A DNA stretch of 64,000 nucleotides from Psychrobacter aquaticus CMS 56 (GTDB lineage Bacteria > Pseudomonadota > Gammaproteobacteria > Pseudomonadales > Moraxellaceae): assembly GCF_000471625.1 (NCBI RefSeq), contig NZ_AUSW01000035.1, positions 124,001-188,000 of the forward strand, given 5' to 3'. The position numbers and the translations under genes are program-made. The notes under the pieces were generated by a model. That model ran no database searches. It was not told the origin of the DNA and saw only the letters and a program-made list of their open reading frames with translations. This document shows, one piece after another, positions 7,742-17,233 of the stretch. The stretch's first letter is position 1. Each line of letters begins with the position of its first letter.

Positions 7742-8488
7742 TTAAGCACTTTCTAATTTTGGACGGGCTTTAGCAATTGCCTTCAATAATGCTTTTTCGA
7801 ACTCACCTTCTCTGAAGTTAACCAGATATGAGTGCGCTGCACAGAAATTACGAACGTCACGCCATTCGTGTGCCAGATTGGTCGCCCAGTCGCAGTACTG
7901 CTTGCCAGCATCGGGTTCGTCTATTAGCGCTTTTTTGGTGGTAGGATGTAGTATCAGCTCTGGTAATACCACTTCTAATAATTTCATCGGCGGACTCATA
8001 AAAGTATCATCCACATGCAGGCTTTTGCTAGCAGGATGATAGGCCAATAAGGAGCCGGCATGAATCATCTCATTGGGTGAGATATAGTAGATGCCTTTTG
8101 ATATGGAGAAATTAAGCTCAGGGTAGCGCTGAGCCACCGCCTCACTTTCGACCAAGTCATCGGCCCATTGTACTTTAGGCACTTTTTTATGATGGCGGCT
8201 ACTGCCATAAAAGGTCGCTTGTGGAAAATCTTTCGCCATTTCCTCACAGTGTATGGTATGGAAGGGATGGACATTAAGCACCGCTTCGACCGTTTGCCCA
8301 TTATTGGTCAGCGCCATTACTTCATCGCGAACATCACCCGTTAGGGCATAACTGTCTAAAAATATAAAGCGCCCTGATTCAAGTTGAATGAGTGAGCATT
8401 GGGTGCCAATATTTAAAACCCCGCCAATGCGAAACGAGCCACGTATGTTCCAAAATCCTGCCCCTAAATCATGTATTTTATCGGACAT
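7742..8488 (-). CDS. Metallo-beta-lactamase-superfamily-like protein, paralog 1
   Basis: 248 residues, soluble, no signal peptide. The middle holds LNVHPFHTIHCEEMAKDFP, preceded by FIFLDSYALTGDVRDEVMAL, which resembles the strand-turn and first metal motif of MBL-fold hydrolases. The spacing here is HxxHxxH rather than canonical HxHxDH. Further candidate ligands are His169-like residues in LLAYHPASKSLHVDDTF. Strong ribosome site AAGGAGAAAT. About 60% of residues match the next upstream gene (8611-9357), so the two are a tandem duplication. Fold assignment is tentative; substrate unknown. Confidence 0.6.
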   Translation of the reverse strand: MSDKIHDLGAGFWNIRGSFRIGGVLNIGTQCSLIQLESGRFIFLDSYALTGDVRDEVMALTNNGQTVEAVLNVHPFHTIHCEEMAKDFPQATFYGSSRHHKKVPKVQWADDLVESEAVAQRYPELNFSISKGIYYISPNEMIHAGSLLAYHPASKSLHVDDTFMSPPMKLLEVVLPELILHPTTKKALIDEPDAGKQYCDWATNLAHEWRDVRNFCAAHSYLVNFREGEFEKALLKAIAKARPKLESA

Positions 8489-8610
8489 TAATATTTCTCC
8501 TTATGTGATTTTTAAAAGAATGAGTGATAGAAAGTAGCGTAGACTGTAAGTAGCTTTTTGAAATGAATGCTACTGAATGCTTGTCTTATTTAGATCATTG
8601 TCGCAGCAGC

Positions 8611-9357
8611 TTATGACGACTGAAGCTCAGAACGAGCGACGTCAATGGCAGACAGTAGCGCTGTCTTAAATCTGCCTTCGCCAAACTCTACCAAGCCAGA
8701 GTGCGCGCCGCAAAAATATTGAGCATTACGCCATTTATGCGCCAGATCTGTGGCCCAATCGCAATACTGCTTGCCAGCGTTTGGCTCATTTCTGAGGGCT
8801 TGCTTGGTTGTCGGATGCAAACCCAAACTTGGTTGTAACGCATTGAATAGCTTAGAAGGTGGAATCTCAAAAGTGTCATCAATATAGATACTTTGGCTAG
8901 CGGCATGATAAACCAATAAAGAGCTGGCATGGACGGCGTCATTGGGCGAGATGTAGTAAATACCTTTAGGAAGAGAGAAATCAAGTTCAGCATAGCGCTC
9001 TGCGACGGCATCGCTTTCGACCAAATCATTTGCCCAGCTCACGCTTGGTACTTGCTCATGATGGCGACTGCTACCATAGAAGGTCGCTTGCGGAAAATCC
9101 TGCGCCATTTGCGCGCAATGAACAGTATGAAAAGGATGGACGTTTAAGATGGCTTCGACATCGTGACCATCGTTGGTCAAATTCATGACTTGCTGACGAA
9201 CATCACCTGTCAACGTATAACTGTCTAAGAAAACAAATCGTCCTGAAGCCAGTTTTATCAGCGCAGATTGAACGCCTATATCGAGTATGCCATTTTTAAT
9301 AAATGAACCTCGTATACTCCAAAATCCTTTGCCTAAATCATAAATCTCATCGGTCAT
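8611..9357 (-). CDS. Metallo-beta-lactamase-superfamily-like protein, paralog 2
   Basis: 248 residues from the ATG at 9357. An ATG two codons earlier (9363) is only 2 bp from the AAGGGG ribosome site, and 9357 aligns exactly with the start of the neighbouring paralog (MTDEIYDLG against MSDKIHDLG). It keeps LNVHPFHTVHCAQMAQDFP, SSRHHEQVPSVSWANDLVES, the HPTTK motif and GKQYCDWATDLAHKWR. These blocks are therefore the conserved functional core of the pair. Same strand, 122 bp from paralog 1, probably one transcript. Function is not known; MBL-like fold is a guess from the histidine motif. Confidence 0.6.
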   Translation of the reverse strand: MTDEIYDLGKGFWSIRGSFIKNGILDIGVQSALIKLASGRFVFLDSYTLTGDVRQQVMNLTNDGHDVEAILNVHPFHTVHCAQMAQDFPQATFYGSSRHHEQVPSVSWANDLVESDAVAERYAELDFSLPKGIYYISPNDAVHASSLLVYHAASQSIYIDDTFEIPPSKLFNALQPSLGLHPTTKQALRNEPNAGKQYCDWATDLAHKWRNAQYFCGAHSGLVEFGEGRFKTALLSAIDVARSELQSS

Positions 9358-9688
9358 TAACATCGCCCCTTAACGCTGATTTTTAAATTTATTCTAGTCG
9401 TTAATCTTGTTTATTAAAATATAACGCCTTACGAGTATGGTTTTTTGAGGGCACAAAGTCTGTAATAAAAAAGATAGAAGCACTGTAGATGTGTAAAAGT
9501 AGAAAAAATTTGTTAAGTAAACGTATGAATAAGACATGAATAAAAAAACGAACCATACACTGAAACCTGAGTCTATTATTCGGTATGATAATGTAAAGTA
9601 CATATTGCTTCACCATGAACGACTAATTCTATTGTGACTATCAGTTCAGGTATTCTCGTTTTATTTCTATCACCTACGCCTATAGCCT
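9358..9688. other. Divergent intergenic region, no gene seen
   Basis: 331 AT-rich bases between the paralog pair and the MFS gene. Short open frames here have no ribosome site and are low complexity. Presumably contains the two divergent promoters. Confidence 0.5.
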
Positions 9689-10969
9689 TTGCTAAATGGC
9701 TCCAATATAGTCAGTATTATTTTGAATAATCATATAAATAAAAAGAGCCAAGCTCCCCACACAGAGACGCCATCGGTTTCTGCGTATCATCCGTCATTTG
9801 ATTCACCCTCATGGGTATTGAAATTGACCATTGGTTTGATTGGTATGTTTGCTTTTTTGCAAGTGTACTCTATCCAAGCCGTGCTACCTGTACTGATGGC
9901 AGATTTTTCTGCTACTGAGGTGCAAGTAGGTATGGTTGTTGGGGCAACAGTGATGGCGATTGCCCTCATGTCACCGTTTTTGGGCATGCTCTCCGATGCG
10001 GTCGGGCGCAAATCCTTTATAGTTGGCGCGTTATTATTCTTAGCAATACCCACCGCGTTGATTGCTCAAAGTCCTAGCATAGGTTGGTTGGGATTTTTCC
10101 GGTTTATGCAAGGTTTATCTGTTCCTGGTATCACGGTCGTGACCATTGCTTATATTGGTGAGGAGTTTAAAGGAAGAGCACTCACTGAGCTGATGTCATT
10201 TTATGTCTCAGGCAATGTGCTTGGTGGCTTTTTGGGACGTTTTTTACTTGGACATTTACATGAGCTTATCGGTTGGCGGCTTGGCTACTATTTAATGGCA
10301 ATGCTGACACTTGTAGGTGCATTATGGGCATGGAAGATGCTACCAACGTCGCGCTGTTTTGAAGCCAATCCAAACTTTCGCTCAGCGGTACAGACATTGG
10401 GTGAGCATTTGACCAACCGCTATGTCGTGACAGCCTGTCTGCTTGGCGCCTGTGTTTTATTCTCGCTAGTCGGTTGTTTTACCTTTATCAATTTGCATCT
10501 TGCTAAATCGCCATACAATTTGAGTACGGGTGCGCTTGCCAATATTTTTGCCGTTTATCTGATTGGCGTGATTATCACACCATTATCGACCACGTTGTTG
10601 CGCCGATTTGGATCGGCACGGACGGTTCGAGTCGCAGTGATGGTGTCAATGTTTGGTGTATTATTGACCTTAGTGACACCATTATGGGGCGTTATTGTTG
10701 GACTGGCGATTATGTCGTCGGGTGTCTTTATCACCCAAGCTGCCACCATCAGTTATATTGCTGTCAATGTCAAAAAAGGACGATCACTGGCGTCTGGATT
10801 ATATTATATGGGGTATTACGCGGGAGGAACTTTGGGCGCGTGGCTATGCGGCATAACTTATGCGCGCGGGCAGTGGTCGCTCACCGTCTGGTTGCTATTG
10901 TTTGTTCAAGTATTGGCGTTGCTCGTGGCCAGTTTTGGTATGATTAAAACAAAATCACGTACCGCTTAA
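9689..10969 (+). CDS. Major facilitator superfamily transporter, YnfM-like
   Basis: Up to 426 residues with 12 hydrophobic helices. The loop 2-3 signature GMLSDAVGRKSF and the YnfM-like first helix FAFLQVYSIQAVLPVLMADF point to a drug or metabolite efflux permease of the inner membrane. There is no ATG before residue 53, inside helix 1, so the start must be a TTG or GTG. The TTG at 9689 gives the longest product but has no clear ribosome site, and the TTG 33 bp later is equally possible. The substrate is unknown. The region downstream contains a terminator. Confidence 0.75.
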   Translation: MLNGSNIVSIILNNHINKKSQAPHTETPSVSAYHPSFDSPSWVLKLTIGLIGMFAFLQVYSIQAVLPVLMADFSATEVQVGMVVGATVMAIALMSPFLGMLSDAVGRKSFIVGALLFLAIPTALIAQSPSIGWLGFFRFMQGLSVPGITVVTIAYIGEEFKGRALTELMSFYVSGNVLGGFLGRFLLGHLHELIGWRLGYYLMAMLTLVGALWAWKMLPTSRCFEANPNFRSAVQTLGEHLTNRYVVTACLLGACVLFSLVGCFTFINLHLAKSPYNLSTGALANIFAVYLIGVIITPLSTTLLRRFGSARTVRVAVMVSMFGVLLTLVTPLWGVIVGLAIMSSGVFITQAATISYIAVNVKKGRSLASGLYYMGYYAGGTLGAWLCGITYARGQWSLTVWLLLFVQVLALLVASFGMIKTKSRTA

Positions 10970-11004
10970 TTTGCTTTTTGCAAAAAATTTATGAAACCAT
11001 GAAG

Positions 11005-11049
11005 CCTACGATACTTATGTAAGCTCGCTTTACATAGCATCGGTTTTTT
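11005..11049 (+). terminator. Terminator after the MFS gene
   Basis: TATGTAA and TTACATA pair around GCTCGCT, extended by CGAT/ATCG, followed by GGTTTTTTC. Confidence 0.65.
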
Positions 11050-11130
11050 CTTACTATCAGTAAAAGAGAATGCCTTTTACGCTACTATTTATAATTTACC
11101 TACATACCTGACAACAAGGAAGTCACATTT

Positions 11131-12801
11131 ATGTCAAATATTTATCAAAGCGCGCCTTCTGCTTACGATTATCCATTATTGGTAAAGCAGTTGTTGAGCC
11201 GAGCCAAGACGGTATCGCAAGATCAAGAAATCGTTTATGCAGACAAAAAGCGCTTTACTTATAAAGACTTATTTAACCGGATCAATCGTCTAGCCAATGT
11301 TTTAGCGGATCTGAATCTTGACGCTGGCGATATAGTCGCAGTGATGGATTGGGACAGTCATCGCTACCTCGAGTCTTACTTTGCCATACCGATGTCAGAG
11401 TACATCCTGCAAACCGTGAATATCCGTTTGTCCCCAGAAAAAATCCTTTACACCATCAACCATGCTAAGCCAAAAGTGCTGTTGCTCAACTCTGAGTTTG
11501 CGCCCTTGGTCAAAGATTATCAGTTTGAAAACTCCAGTATTGAGCATATTATTTGGCTAGATGACAATGGCGTGACGTTTGAAGGTGTGTTCGGCGGCAA
11601 TCAAAACCGGGTGACAGGTGAGTATGAAGCATTGCTAGAAGCCGCCGATAGCGAGTTTGATTTCCCAGATTTTGACGAAAATACCATTGCTACCACCTTT
11701 TATACCTCAGGCACAACGGGTGATCCAAAGGGTGTGTTCTTTAGTCATCGCCAATTGGTATTGCACAGCTTAGCAGAAGCGGCCACGCTTGGCATGTTGC
11801 CCAATAAACAAGGCGTCAGTTATGGCGATGTCTATATGCCGATGACGCCGATGTTCCACGTACATGCGTGGGGTTTTCCATTTACTGCCACTATGGTAGG
11901 TCTAAAGCAGGTCTATCCGGGACGCTATGCGCCTGATGCCTTGATGGATTTGATTATCAATGAAAAAGTGAGTATCACTCATTGTGTGCCTACGATCTTA
12001 CAGATGGTACTTAAAGAAGCACAAGATCGTGACGCCAGTTTTAATGGTCTAAAAATGATCATCGGTGGTTCACGATTGACAGAAGGTTTGGCAAAAACAG
12101 CAATGGCACAAGGTATCGAGGTTTATACAGGCTATGGTATGTCAGAGACAGCGCCGCTTATTAGCTTGACAGAATTTAGTCTGAATGAACCTGAAATGAC
12201 AGAGGGTGAAGACATTGCCCGTCGCTGTATGACAGGCAAGCCTGTGCTGATGGTAGATGCGCAGGTATGGGGCGAAAACAATCAATCAGTGGGCAAGGGT
12301 AAAGAAAACACTGGCGAGCTGGTTCTACGTGCCCCTTGGTTGACCCAAAGCTATTTGAAGAATGATGATGCAGGTAAAGAGTTGTGGGAAAATGGCTATA
12401 TGCATACTCAAGACATCGCCTATATACGTCCTGACGGTTATATTAGAATTACGGATCGTTTAAAGGATGTGATCAAGTCAGGTGGCGAATGGATTTCATC
12501 GTTGGAGATCGAGACAATTTTATCACTGCATCCAGCAGTGGCTGATGTATCAGTAATTGGTGTTCGTGATAAACAGTGGGGCGAACGTCCATTGGCACTA
12601 ATCGTCCTCAAGCCGGCTTGCCAAGACACCAATATTGAGGATATCAAAGCCATTGCCGAAAAAGCAGTCGAGCGTGGCATCATTCCTGAGTATGCCGTAC
12701 CAAGTCAGTTTAAGTTTGTTGATGAGTTACCAAAAACGTCGGTAGGCAAGCATGACAAAAAAGTCATGCGTGAGATGTATGCCGATCAAACAGAAGTGTA
12801 G
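11131..12801 (+). CDS. Medium/long-chain fatty acid--CoA ligase, AlkK-like
   Basis: 556 residues of the ANL adenylating superfamily. It has the P-loop-like YTSGTTGDPKGVFFSHR, the adenylate-binding GYGMSETAPL, and the hinge/catalytic region YIRITDRLKDVIKSGGEWIS with C-terminal KTSVGKHDKK, whose lysine is the expected catalytic residue. FYTSGTTGDPKG and PMTPMFHVHAWGFPF resemble AlkK-type ligases that activate fatty acids with ATP and CoA. Ribosome site AAGGAAG. It is followed by its own terminator, so it is monocistronic. Chain length preference is not readable. Confidence 0.85.
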   Translation: MSNIYQSAPSAYDYPLLVKQLLSRAKTVSQDQEIVYADKKRFTYKDLFNRINRLANVLADLNLDAGDIVAVMDWDSHRYLESYFAIPMSEYILQTVNIRLSPEKILYTINHAKPKVLLLNSEFAPLVKDYQFENSSIEHIIWLDDNGVTFEGVFGGNQNRVTGEYEALLEAADSEFDFPDFDENTIATTFYTSGTTGDPKGVFFSHRQLVLHSLAEAATLGMLPNKQGVSYGDVYMPMTPMFHVHAWGFPFTATMVGLKQVYPGRYAPDALMDLIINEKVSITHCVPTILQMVLKEAQDRDASFNGLKMIIGGSRLTEGLAKTAMAQGIEVYTGYGMSETAPLISLTEFSLNEPEMTEGEDIARRCMTGKPVLMVDAQVWGENNQSVGKGKENTGELVLRAPWLTQSYLKNDDAGKELWENGYMHTQDIAYIRPDGYIRITDRLKDVIKSGGEWISSLEIETILSLHPAVADVSVIGVRDKQWGERPLALIVLKPACQDTNIEDIKAIAEKAVERGIIPEYAVPSQFKFVDELPKTSVGKHDKKVMREMYADQTEV

Positions 12802-12901
12802 TTGCGTCAGATTGCCAACTAACAAAATGCTAGATCAGTCGAAATGAGTGGCTAATCACCTGCTTAGTAGTTGACCTTTATCGTGCGCTCTGCTACATTT
12901 T

Positions 12902-12931
12902 AAACCGATACATTATGTATCGGTTTTTTTA
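12902..12931 (+). terminator. Terminator after the acyl-CoA ligase gene
   Basis: AAACCGATACA-TTA-TGTATCGGTTTTTTT, a perfect stem with T run. Confidence 0.85.
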
Positions 12932-13019
12932 GTTCTGGCAGGGATAGCCAATCTTGGACTATATTGTTATCTGATACAATCGTATCGCATCACCATCGTT
13001 TACGCTAAGGACAGCCACT

Positions 13020-15038
13020 ATGAGCGAACAAGCCACCCATCCAATCACTGACCAAGCTTCTATTCAAACGTTTGCTGATATCTATCATGATTCAATCAAT
13101 AATCGTGAGCAGTTTTGGGCAGAGCAAGCAAAACGTATCTATTGGCATAAAGCGCCTGAAAAAATCCTTGATGACAGTCGTTTGCCTTTTGCCAAATGGT
13201 TCGTCGGCGGCGAGACCAATCTTTGCTATAACTGTGTGGATCGCCACTTAAAGGAACGCGCAGAGCAAGATGCATTTATCTGGCTATCGTCCGAGATTAA
13301 TCAAGAATTGATCGAAACCTTTCCGGGGATTACTGACGCTTTCAAAGACTTGGGCAATAGCGTTGAGTTTTATACGGACTACACCAAGCGTCGCCTGACT
13401 TACAACGATTTATACAAAGAAGTAAATTATTTTGCCGATGTGTTACAGCGACACGGTATTGAGAAGGGCGATCGCGTCATTATTTATATGCCGATGATTC
13501 TGGAAGCCGCTTATGCGATGCTGGCCTGTGCTCGTATTGGCGCAGTTCATTCGGTGGTGTTTGGCGGGTTTGCTGCACACAACTTAGCTATTCGCATGGA
13601 TGATGCCGAAGCAAAAATGGTCATTACGGTAGATGCAGGTTTGCGCGGTGGTAAGGTCATCAATTATAAAAACTTGGTCAATCAAGGGGTTGAGCAAGCA
13701 AACATAAAACCTGAGCATGTGCTCGTTGTAAACCGCGGGGTATTACCTTTCAAACCACAAGACATCGATGTGGATTATGCCACGGAACGCCGCCGTAGCT
13801 GTGAAGCCAATGCCGTGGTAGAGCCTGTTTGGCTCGAGTCCAATACGCCATCATATTTGCTCTATACCTCTGGGACGACAGGTACACCAAAAGGCGTACA
13901 GCGTGATACAGGCGGTCATGCCGTCGCGCTCACCACGTCGATGGATTATATCTATGATGGCAAAGCGGGCGAAACTTTTTGGGCAATATCAGACATCGGC
14001 TGGGCAGTAGGGCACTCTTACACTATTTACGCGCCATTGCTTGCTGGCATGACCAGTGTCATGTATGAAGGCTTGCCACATCGTCCAAATCCGGGCATCT
14101 GGTGGCGCATTGTCGAGGCCAACAAGGTTAATATTTTATTTACTGCGCCCACCGGTGTGCGTATGCTCAAAAAACAAGATGAGACGTGGATGACGCGCTA
14201 TGATGTATCAAGCGTTAAATCATTCTTTTTGGCAGGTGAGCCACTGGATGAGTCAACGGCCAATTGGTTGACTAAGCATTTAGGCGTTCCTATTTTAGAT
14301 CATTATTGGCAAACAGAGTCTGGTTGGCCAATTTTGAGCAATACGCCCAAATTCGACCATAAACCGCACAAACAAGGATCGCCGGGCTATCCGATGTACG
14401 GCTACGATGCGCATGTTATAAATGAGGAAACAGGTAAACCTTGTGCAGCTGGTGAAAAAGGCTTGCTCGCCATCAAAGCGCCTCTGCCACCGGGTTGTCT
14501 CACCACAGTATGGCGTAACGATGAACGCTTTGTCAGTAGTTATTTTGGTCTGTTTGATGGTCAGCAGTATTCTACTTCAGACTACGCGGTCACAGATGAA
14601 GAGGGTTATTTCTATATCTTGGGACGTACCGATGATGTGATTAACGTTGCTGGTCATCGAATAGGCACACAAGAGATCGAAGAGGCCATTAGTACGCATC
14701 CGGAGATGGCAGAGTGTGCTGTGGTGGGCATCCAAGATGAATTAAAAGGTGAATTGCCCATTGCCTTTTGTGTGTTAAGAGATCAGGAGCAAGTTGCGAC
14801 CACTGAGAATCGCTTTCGCATTGAGCAGCAAGTGATTGGGGCTGTTGTGAAATCATTGGGCGGTATTGCACGACCAGCTGCCATTTATTTCCCGCAAGCA
14901 CTGCCAAAGACCCGTTCAGGTAAAATCCTGCGCCGAGCGATTCGAGCATTGGCAGAAGATAAAGCCACAGGCGATATGTCGACGCTTGACAATCCAGCAG
15001 CGATTGATGCCATTAAGCAGTCTATGAAGGATTATTAA
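13020..15038 (+). CDS. prpE: Propionate--CoA ligase (acetyl-CoA synthetase-like)
   Basis: 672 residues. The N-terminal Acs/PrpE block includes KWFVGGETNLCYNCVDRHL. Adenylation motifs are YTSGTTGTPKGVQRDTGGH and ILDHYWQTESGWPI. The C-terminal domain has GRTDDVINVAGHRIGTQEIE and TRSGKILRRAIRAL, whose lysine is the residue usually regulated by acetylation. The GTPKGVQRDTGG segment and TESGWP favour PrpE over acetyl-CoA synthetase. Product propionyl-CoA or another short acyl-CoA would connect to the valine catabolic genes downstream. Ribosome site AAGGA, own terminator. Confidence 0.85.
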   Translation: MSEQATHPITDQASIQTFADIYHDSINNREQFWAEQAKRIYWHKAPEKILDDSRLPFAKWFVGGETNLCYNCVDRHLKERAEQDAFIWLSSEINQELIETFPGITDAFKDLGNSVEFYTDYTKRRLTYNDLYKEVNYFADVLQRHGIEKGDRVIIYMPMILEAAYAMLACARIGAVHSVVFGGFAAHNLAIRMDDAEAKMVITVDAGLRGGKVINYKNLVNQGVEQANIKPEHVLVVNRGVLPFKPQDIDVDYATERRRSCEANAVVEPVWLESNTPSYLLYTSGTTGTPKGVQRDTGGHAVALTTSMDYIYDGKAGETFWAISDIGWAVGHSYTIYAPLLAGMTSVMYEGLPHRPNPGIWWRIVEANKVNILFTAPTGVRMLKKQDETWMTRYDVSSVKSFFLAGEPLDESTANWLTKHLGVPILDHYWQTESGWPILSNTPKFDHKPHKQGSPGYPMYGYDAHVINEETGKPCAAGEKGLLAIKAPLPPGCLTTVWRNDERFVSSYFGLFDGQQYSTSDYAVTDEEGYFYILGRTDDVINVAGHRIGTQEIEEAISTHPEMAECAVVGIQDELKGELPIAFCVLRDQEQVATTENRFRIEQQVIGAVVKSLGGIARPAAIYFPQALPKTRSGKILRRAIRALAEDKATGDMSTLDNPAAIDAIKQSMKDY

Positions 15039-15088
15039 AACGCAAGTCAGTCAGGCATGATTGTTATTGTTATACACAGCCAATGCTG

Positions 15089-15227
15089 TAGTTGAAATAC
15101 TTTAAAGTCGCTACAGTATCGCTGGTGTAAATTTTTTGTAGCATCGAGCTGCGAAGGCACAGCAAGCAAGAAAAATTTGCACCAGCAGTATGTTTTGTAT
15201 CGATATTATTTTTCACCGACTATAAAC
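15089..15227. repeat. Dispersed palindromic repeat, copy B
   Basis: Inner arms GCTGGTGTAAATTTTTT (15121-15137) and AAAAATTTGCACCAGC (15171-15186) pair with one mismatch. The loop carries TAGCATCGAGCTGCGAAGGC and ACAGCAAGCAAG. Outer limits are approximate. Confidence 0.75.
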
Positions 15228-15230
15228 GAT

Positions 15231-15264
15231 AAGCTCATGAAACATCATGAGCTTTTTTATTTTT
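15231..15264 (+). terminator. Terminator after prpE
   Basis: AAGCTCATGA-AACA-TCATGAGCTT followed by TTTTATTTT. Confidence 0.85.
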
Positions 15265-15480
15265 GCACTTTGCTACAATTCACCTGATTATTTAACCCAT
15301 AAATAAAAATTCGATAAAGCGCTTGACCCTAAAATTGTTTTATTGTTATAGTCAATAACGATACAAAATAAATCATTTTAAATTGATGGTTTTTATAAAA
15401 ATTTATAACTCATAAATTTCTTTAAACAGTCAAAAACCTCAAAAAAAACGGTAGTCTCGCAAACAAGATAAGGATATCTT

Positions 15481-16965
15481 ATGCATCACGTTCAGCAGCT
15501 TATCAATGGTCAGTTTACTCAATCAAAGACAGATGAGTGGATTGATATCACCGATCCAGCAACTCAAGAAATCATTGCAAAAGTCCCGCAAACCACCAAT
15601 GATGAAATCAATCAAGCGGTCGCTGCCGCCCAAACAGCTTTTCAGACGTGGCGTAAAACGCCCATTACTACTCGTGCCCGTATCTTTTTAAAATATCAGG
15701 AGCTGATTCGTGAGCATATGGATGAGCTGGCAGAAATTTTAACCGCCGAACAAGGCAAAACCATTGCCGATGCGCGCGGTGATGTCTTCCGTGGTTTAGA
15801 AGTGGTGGAGCATGCTGCAGGTATCGCCAATTTACAGATTGGCGACTTTGTTGAAAATGTCGCATCTGGTGTTGATACTTATAGTATCTGGCAGCCATTG
15901 GGCGTTTGTGCGGGCATCACACCCTTTAACTTCCCAGCGATGATTCCTCTATGGATGTTCCCGATGGCCATCGCGACGGGTAACACCTTTATTTTAAAAC
16001 CTTCTGAACAAGATCCAATGGTCACCATGCGTTTGGTAGAGCTGGCAGTAGAAGCGGGCGTTCCTGAAGGCGTGCTAAACGTCGTGCATGGTGGTAAAGC
16101 AACCGTCGATGCTATTTGCGATCATCCCGATATCAAGGCCGTATCATTTGTCGGTTCTACTGCTGTTGGTCATCATGTCTATGAACGCGCTAGCAAATCA
16201 GGCAAACGTGCCCAGTGTATGATGGGCGCCAAAAACCATGGTGTGATCCTACCGGATGCCAATAAAGAGCAAACGCTCAATCAGTTGGCAGGCGCTGCAT
16301 TTGGTGCCGCTGGTCAACGCTGTATGGCATTGTCAGTCGTGGTGCTGGTTGGTGCCGCAGGGGAATGGATTGATGACATCAAAGCCAAAGCAGAAAACTT
16401 GGTAGTATCAGCAGGCAAAAATGATAAAGACTTAGGCCCACTGATTTCTCCAGCTGCCAAAGCTCGGGTTGAGCATTTGATTGGTACGGGTGTAGAGGAA
16501 GGGGCAAGCTTGATACTGGATGGTCGTGGTATTACTGTAGAAGGGTTTGAAAAAGGCAATTTCGTTGGGCCCACGATTTTTGATAACGTTACAAGCGACA
16601 TGCAAATTTATAAAGAAGAAATATTTGGCCCTGTGCTTTGCATCATGCGTGCTGCGAGCTTGGATGAGGCGATAGAGCTGCTCAATGCCAATCCACATGG
16701 CAATGGCACGGCAATCTTTACTCAATCGGGAGCAGCGGCACACAAATTCCAACAAGACATTCAGGTCGGTCAAATCGGTATCAATTTGCCGATTCCTGTG
16801 CCACTACCGATGTTCTCATTCTCAGGCTCACGTGCGAGTAAGCTTGGCGCTCTTGGTCCTTATGGCAAGCAAGCCGTACAGTTCTATACTCAAACCAAGA
16901 CTGTTACTGCGCGCTGGTTCGATGATGAAGCGAGCCGCGGTGTGAATACCACTATTTCAATTTAA
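15481..16965 (+). CDS. mmsA: Methylmalonate-semialdehyde dehydrogenase (CoA-acylating)
   Basis: 494 residues of the aldehyde dehydrogenase fold. It converts methylmalonate semialdehyde, NAD+ and CoA to propionyl-CoA, CO2 and NADH at the end of valine degradation. [20 protein letters not shown] and [14 protein letters not shown] (nucleophilic Cys) are MmsA signatures. The general-base glutamate of ordinary aldehyde dehydrogenases is replaced in the [14 protein letters not shown] block, as expected for this CoA-dependent class. Ribosome site AAGGATATCTT. First gene of the valine cluster; a palindromic repeat separates it from the acyl-CoA dehydrogenase. Confidence 0.93.
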   Translation: MHHVQQLINGQFTQSKTDEWIDITDPATQEIIAKVPQTTNDEINQAVAAAQTAFQTWRKTPITTRARIFLKYQELIREHMDELAEILTAEQGKTIADARGDVFRGLEVVEHAAGIANLQIGDFVENVASGVDTYSIWQPLGVCAGITPFNFPAMIPLWMFPMAIATGNTFILKPSEQDPMVTMRLVELAVEAGVPEGVLNVVHGGKATVDAICDHPDIKAVSFVGSTAVGHHVYERASKSGKRAQCMMGAKNHGVILPDANKEQTLNQLAGAAFGAAGQRCMALSVVVLVGAAGEWIDDIKAKAENLVVSAGKNDKDLGPLISPAAKARVEHLIGTGVEEGASLILDGRGITVEGFEKGNFVGPTIFDNVTSDMQIYKEEIFGPVLCIMRAASLDEAIELLNANPHGNGTAIFTQSGAAAHKFQQDIQVGQIGINLPIPVPLPMFSFSGSRASKLGALGPYGKQAVQFYTQTKTVTARWFDDEASRGVNTTISI

Positions 16966-16979
16966 TTATTGATCTACTG

Positions 16980-17119
16980 TATAGTTAGGTCAATATAAAA
17001 GAGGTATAACGGGTCTGGGATACATTTTTCGTAATCTGCGTAGGCACAGCAAGGCAGAAAAATTTGTGCCAGTCTCGGAGCATAATGTCGTGTATCCATT
17101 TTATTTGGTATCAACTATA
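16980..17119. repeat. Dispersed palindromic repeat, copy C
   Basis: The inner arms GTCTGGGATACATTTTTC and AAAAATTTGTGCCAGTC pair imperfectly. The loop contains GGCACAGCAAGGCAG. The left outer arm (16980-17003) is identical over about 24 bp to the fragment at 39272. The right outer arm reads, in reverse, ATAGTTGATACCAAATAAAA, the same as the left arm of copy E at 42221. Confidence 0.8.
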
Positions 17120-17233
17120 TTTGCGGTATGGCGTTAGTTTTGCTGACGCCAACCTTTCAGATAATGATAAAGAAACAACGACTCATCAAATTTTATCGAC
17201 CATATTTTTTTATGTACGCACAAGGATGATCTC

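Larger units (their letters stand above)
15039..15480. other. prpE-mmsA intergenic region
   Basis: 442 bp holding repeat copy B, the prpE terminator and, at 15350-15377, a sequence (TATAGTCAATAAC then CAAAATAAATC) resembling the outer arm seen in repeat copy D. The mmsA promoter must lie in the AT-rich right half. Confidence 0.55.

Noticed and set aside
9394..9616. 70-codon Phe/Tyr/Leu-rich frames, minus strand
   Set aside because: Low-complexity AT-rich readings of the intergenic DNA with no ribosome site.
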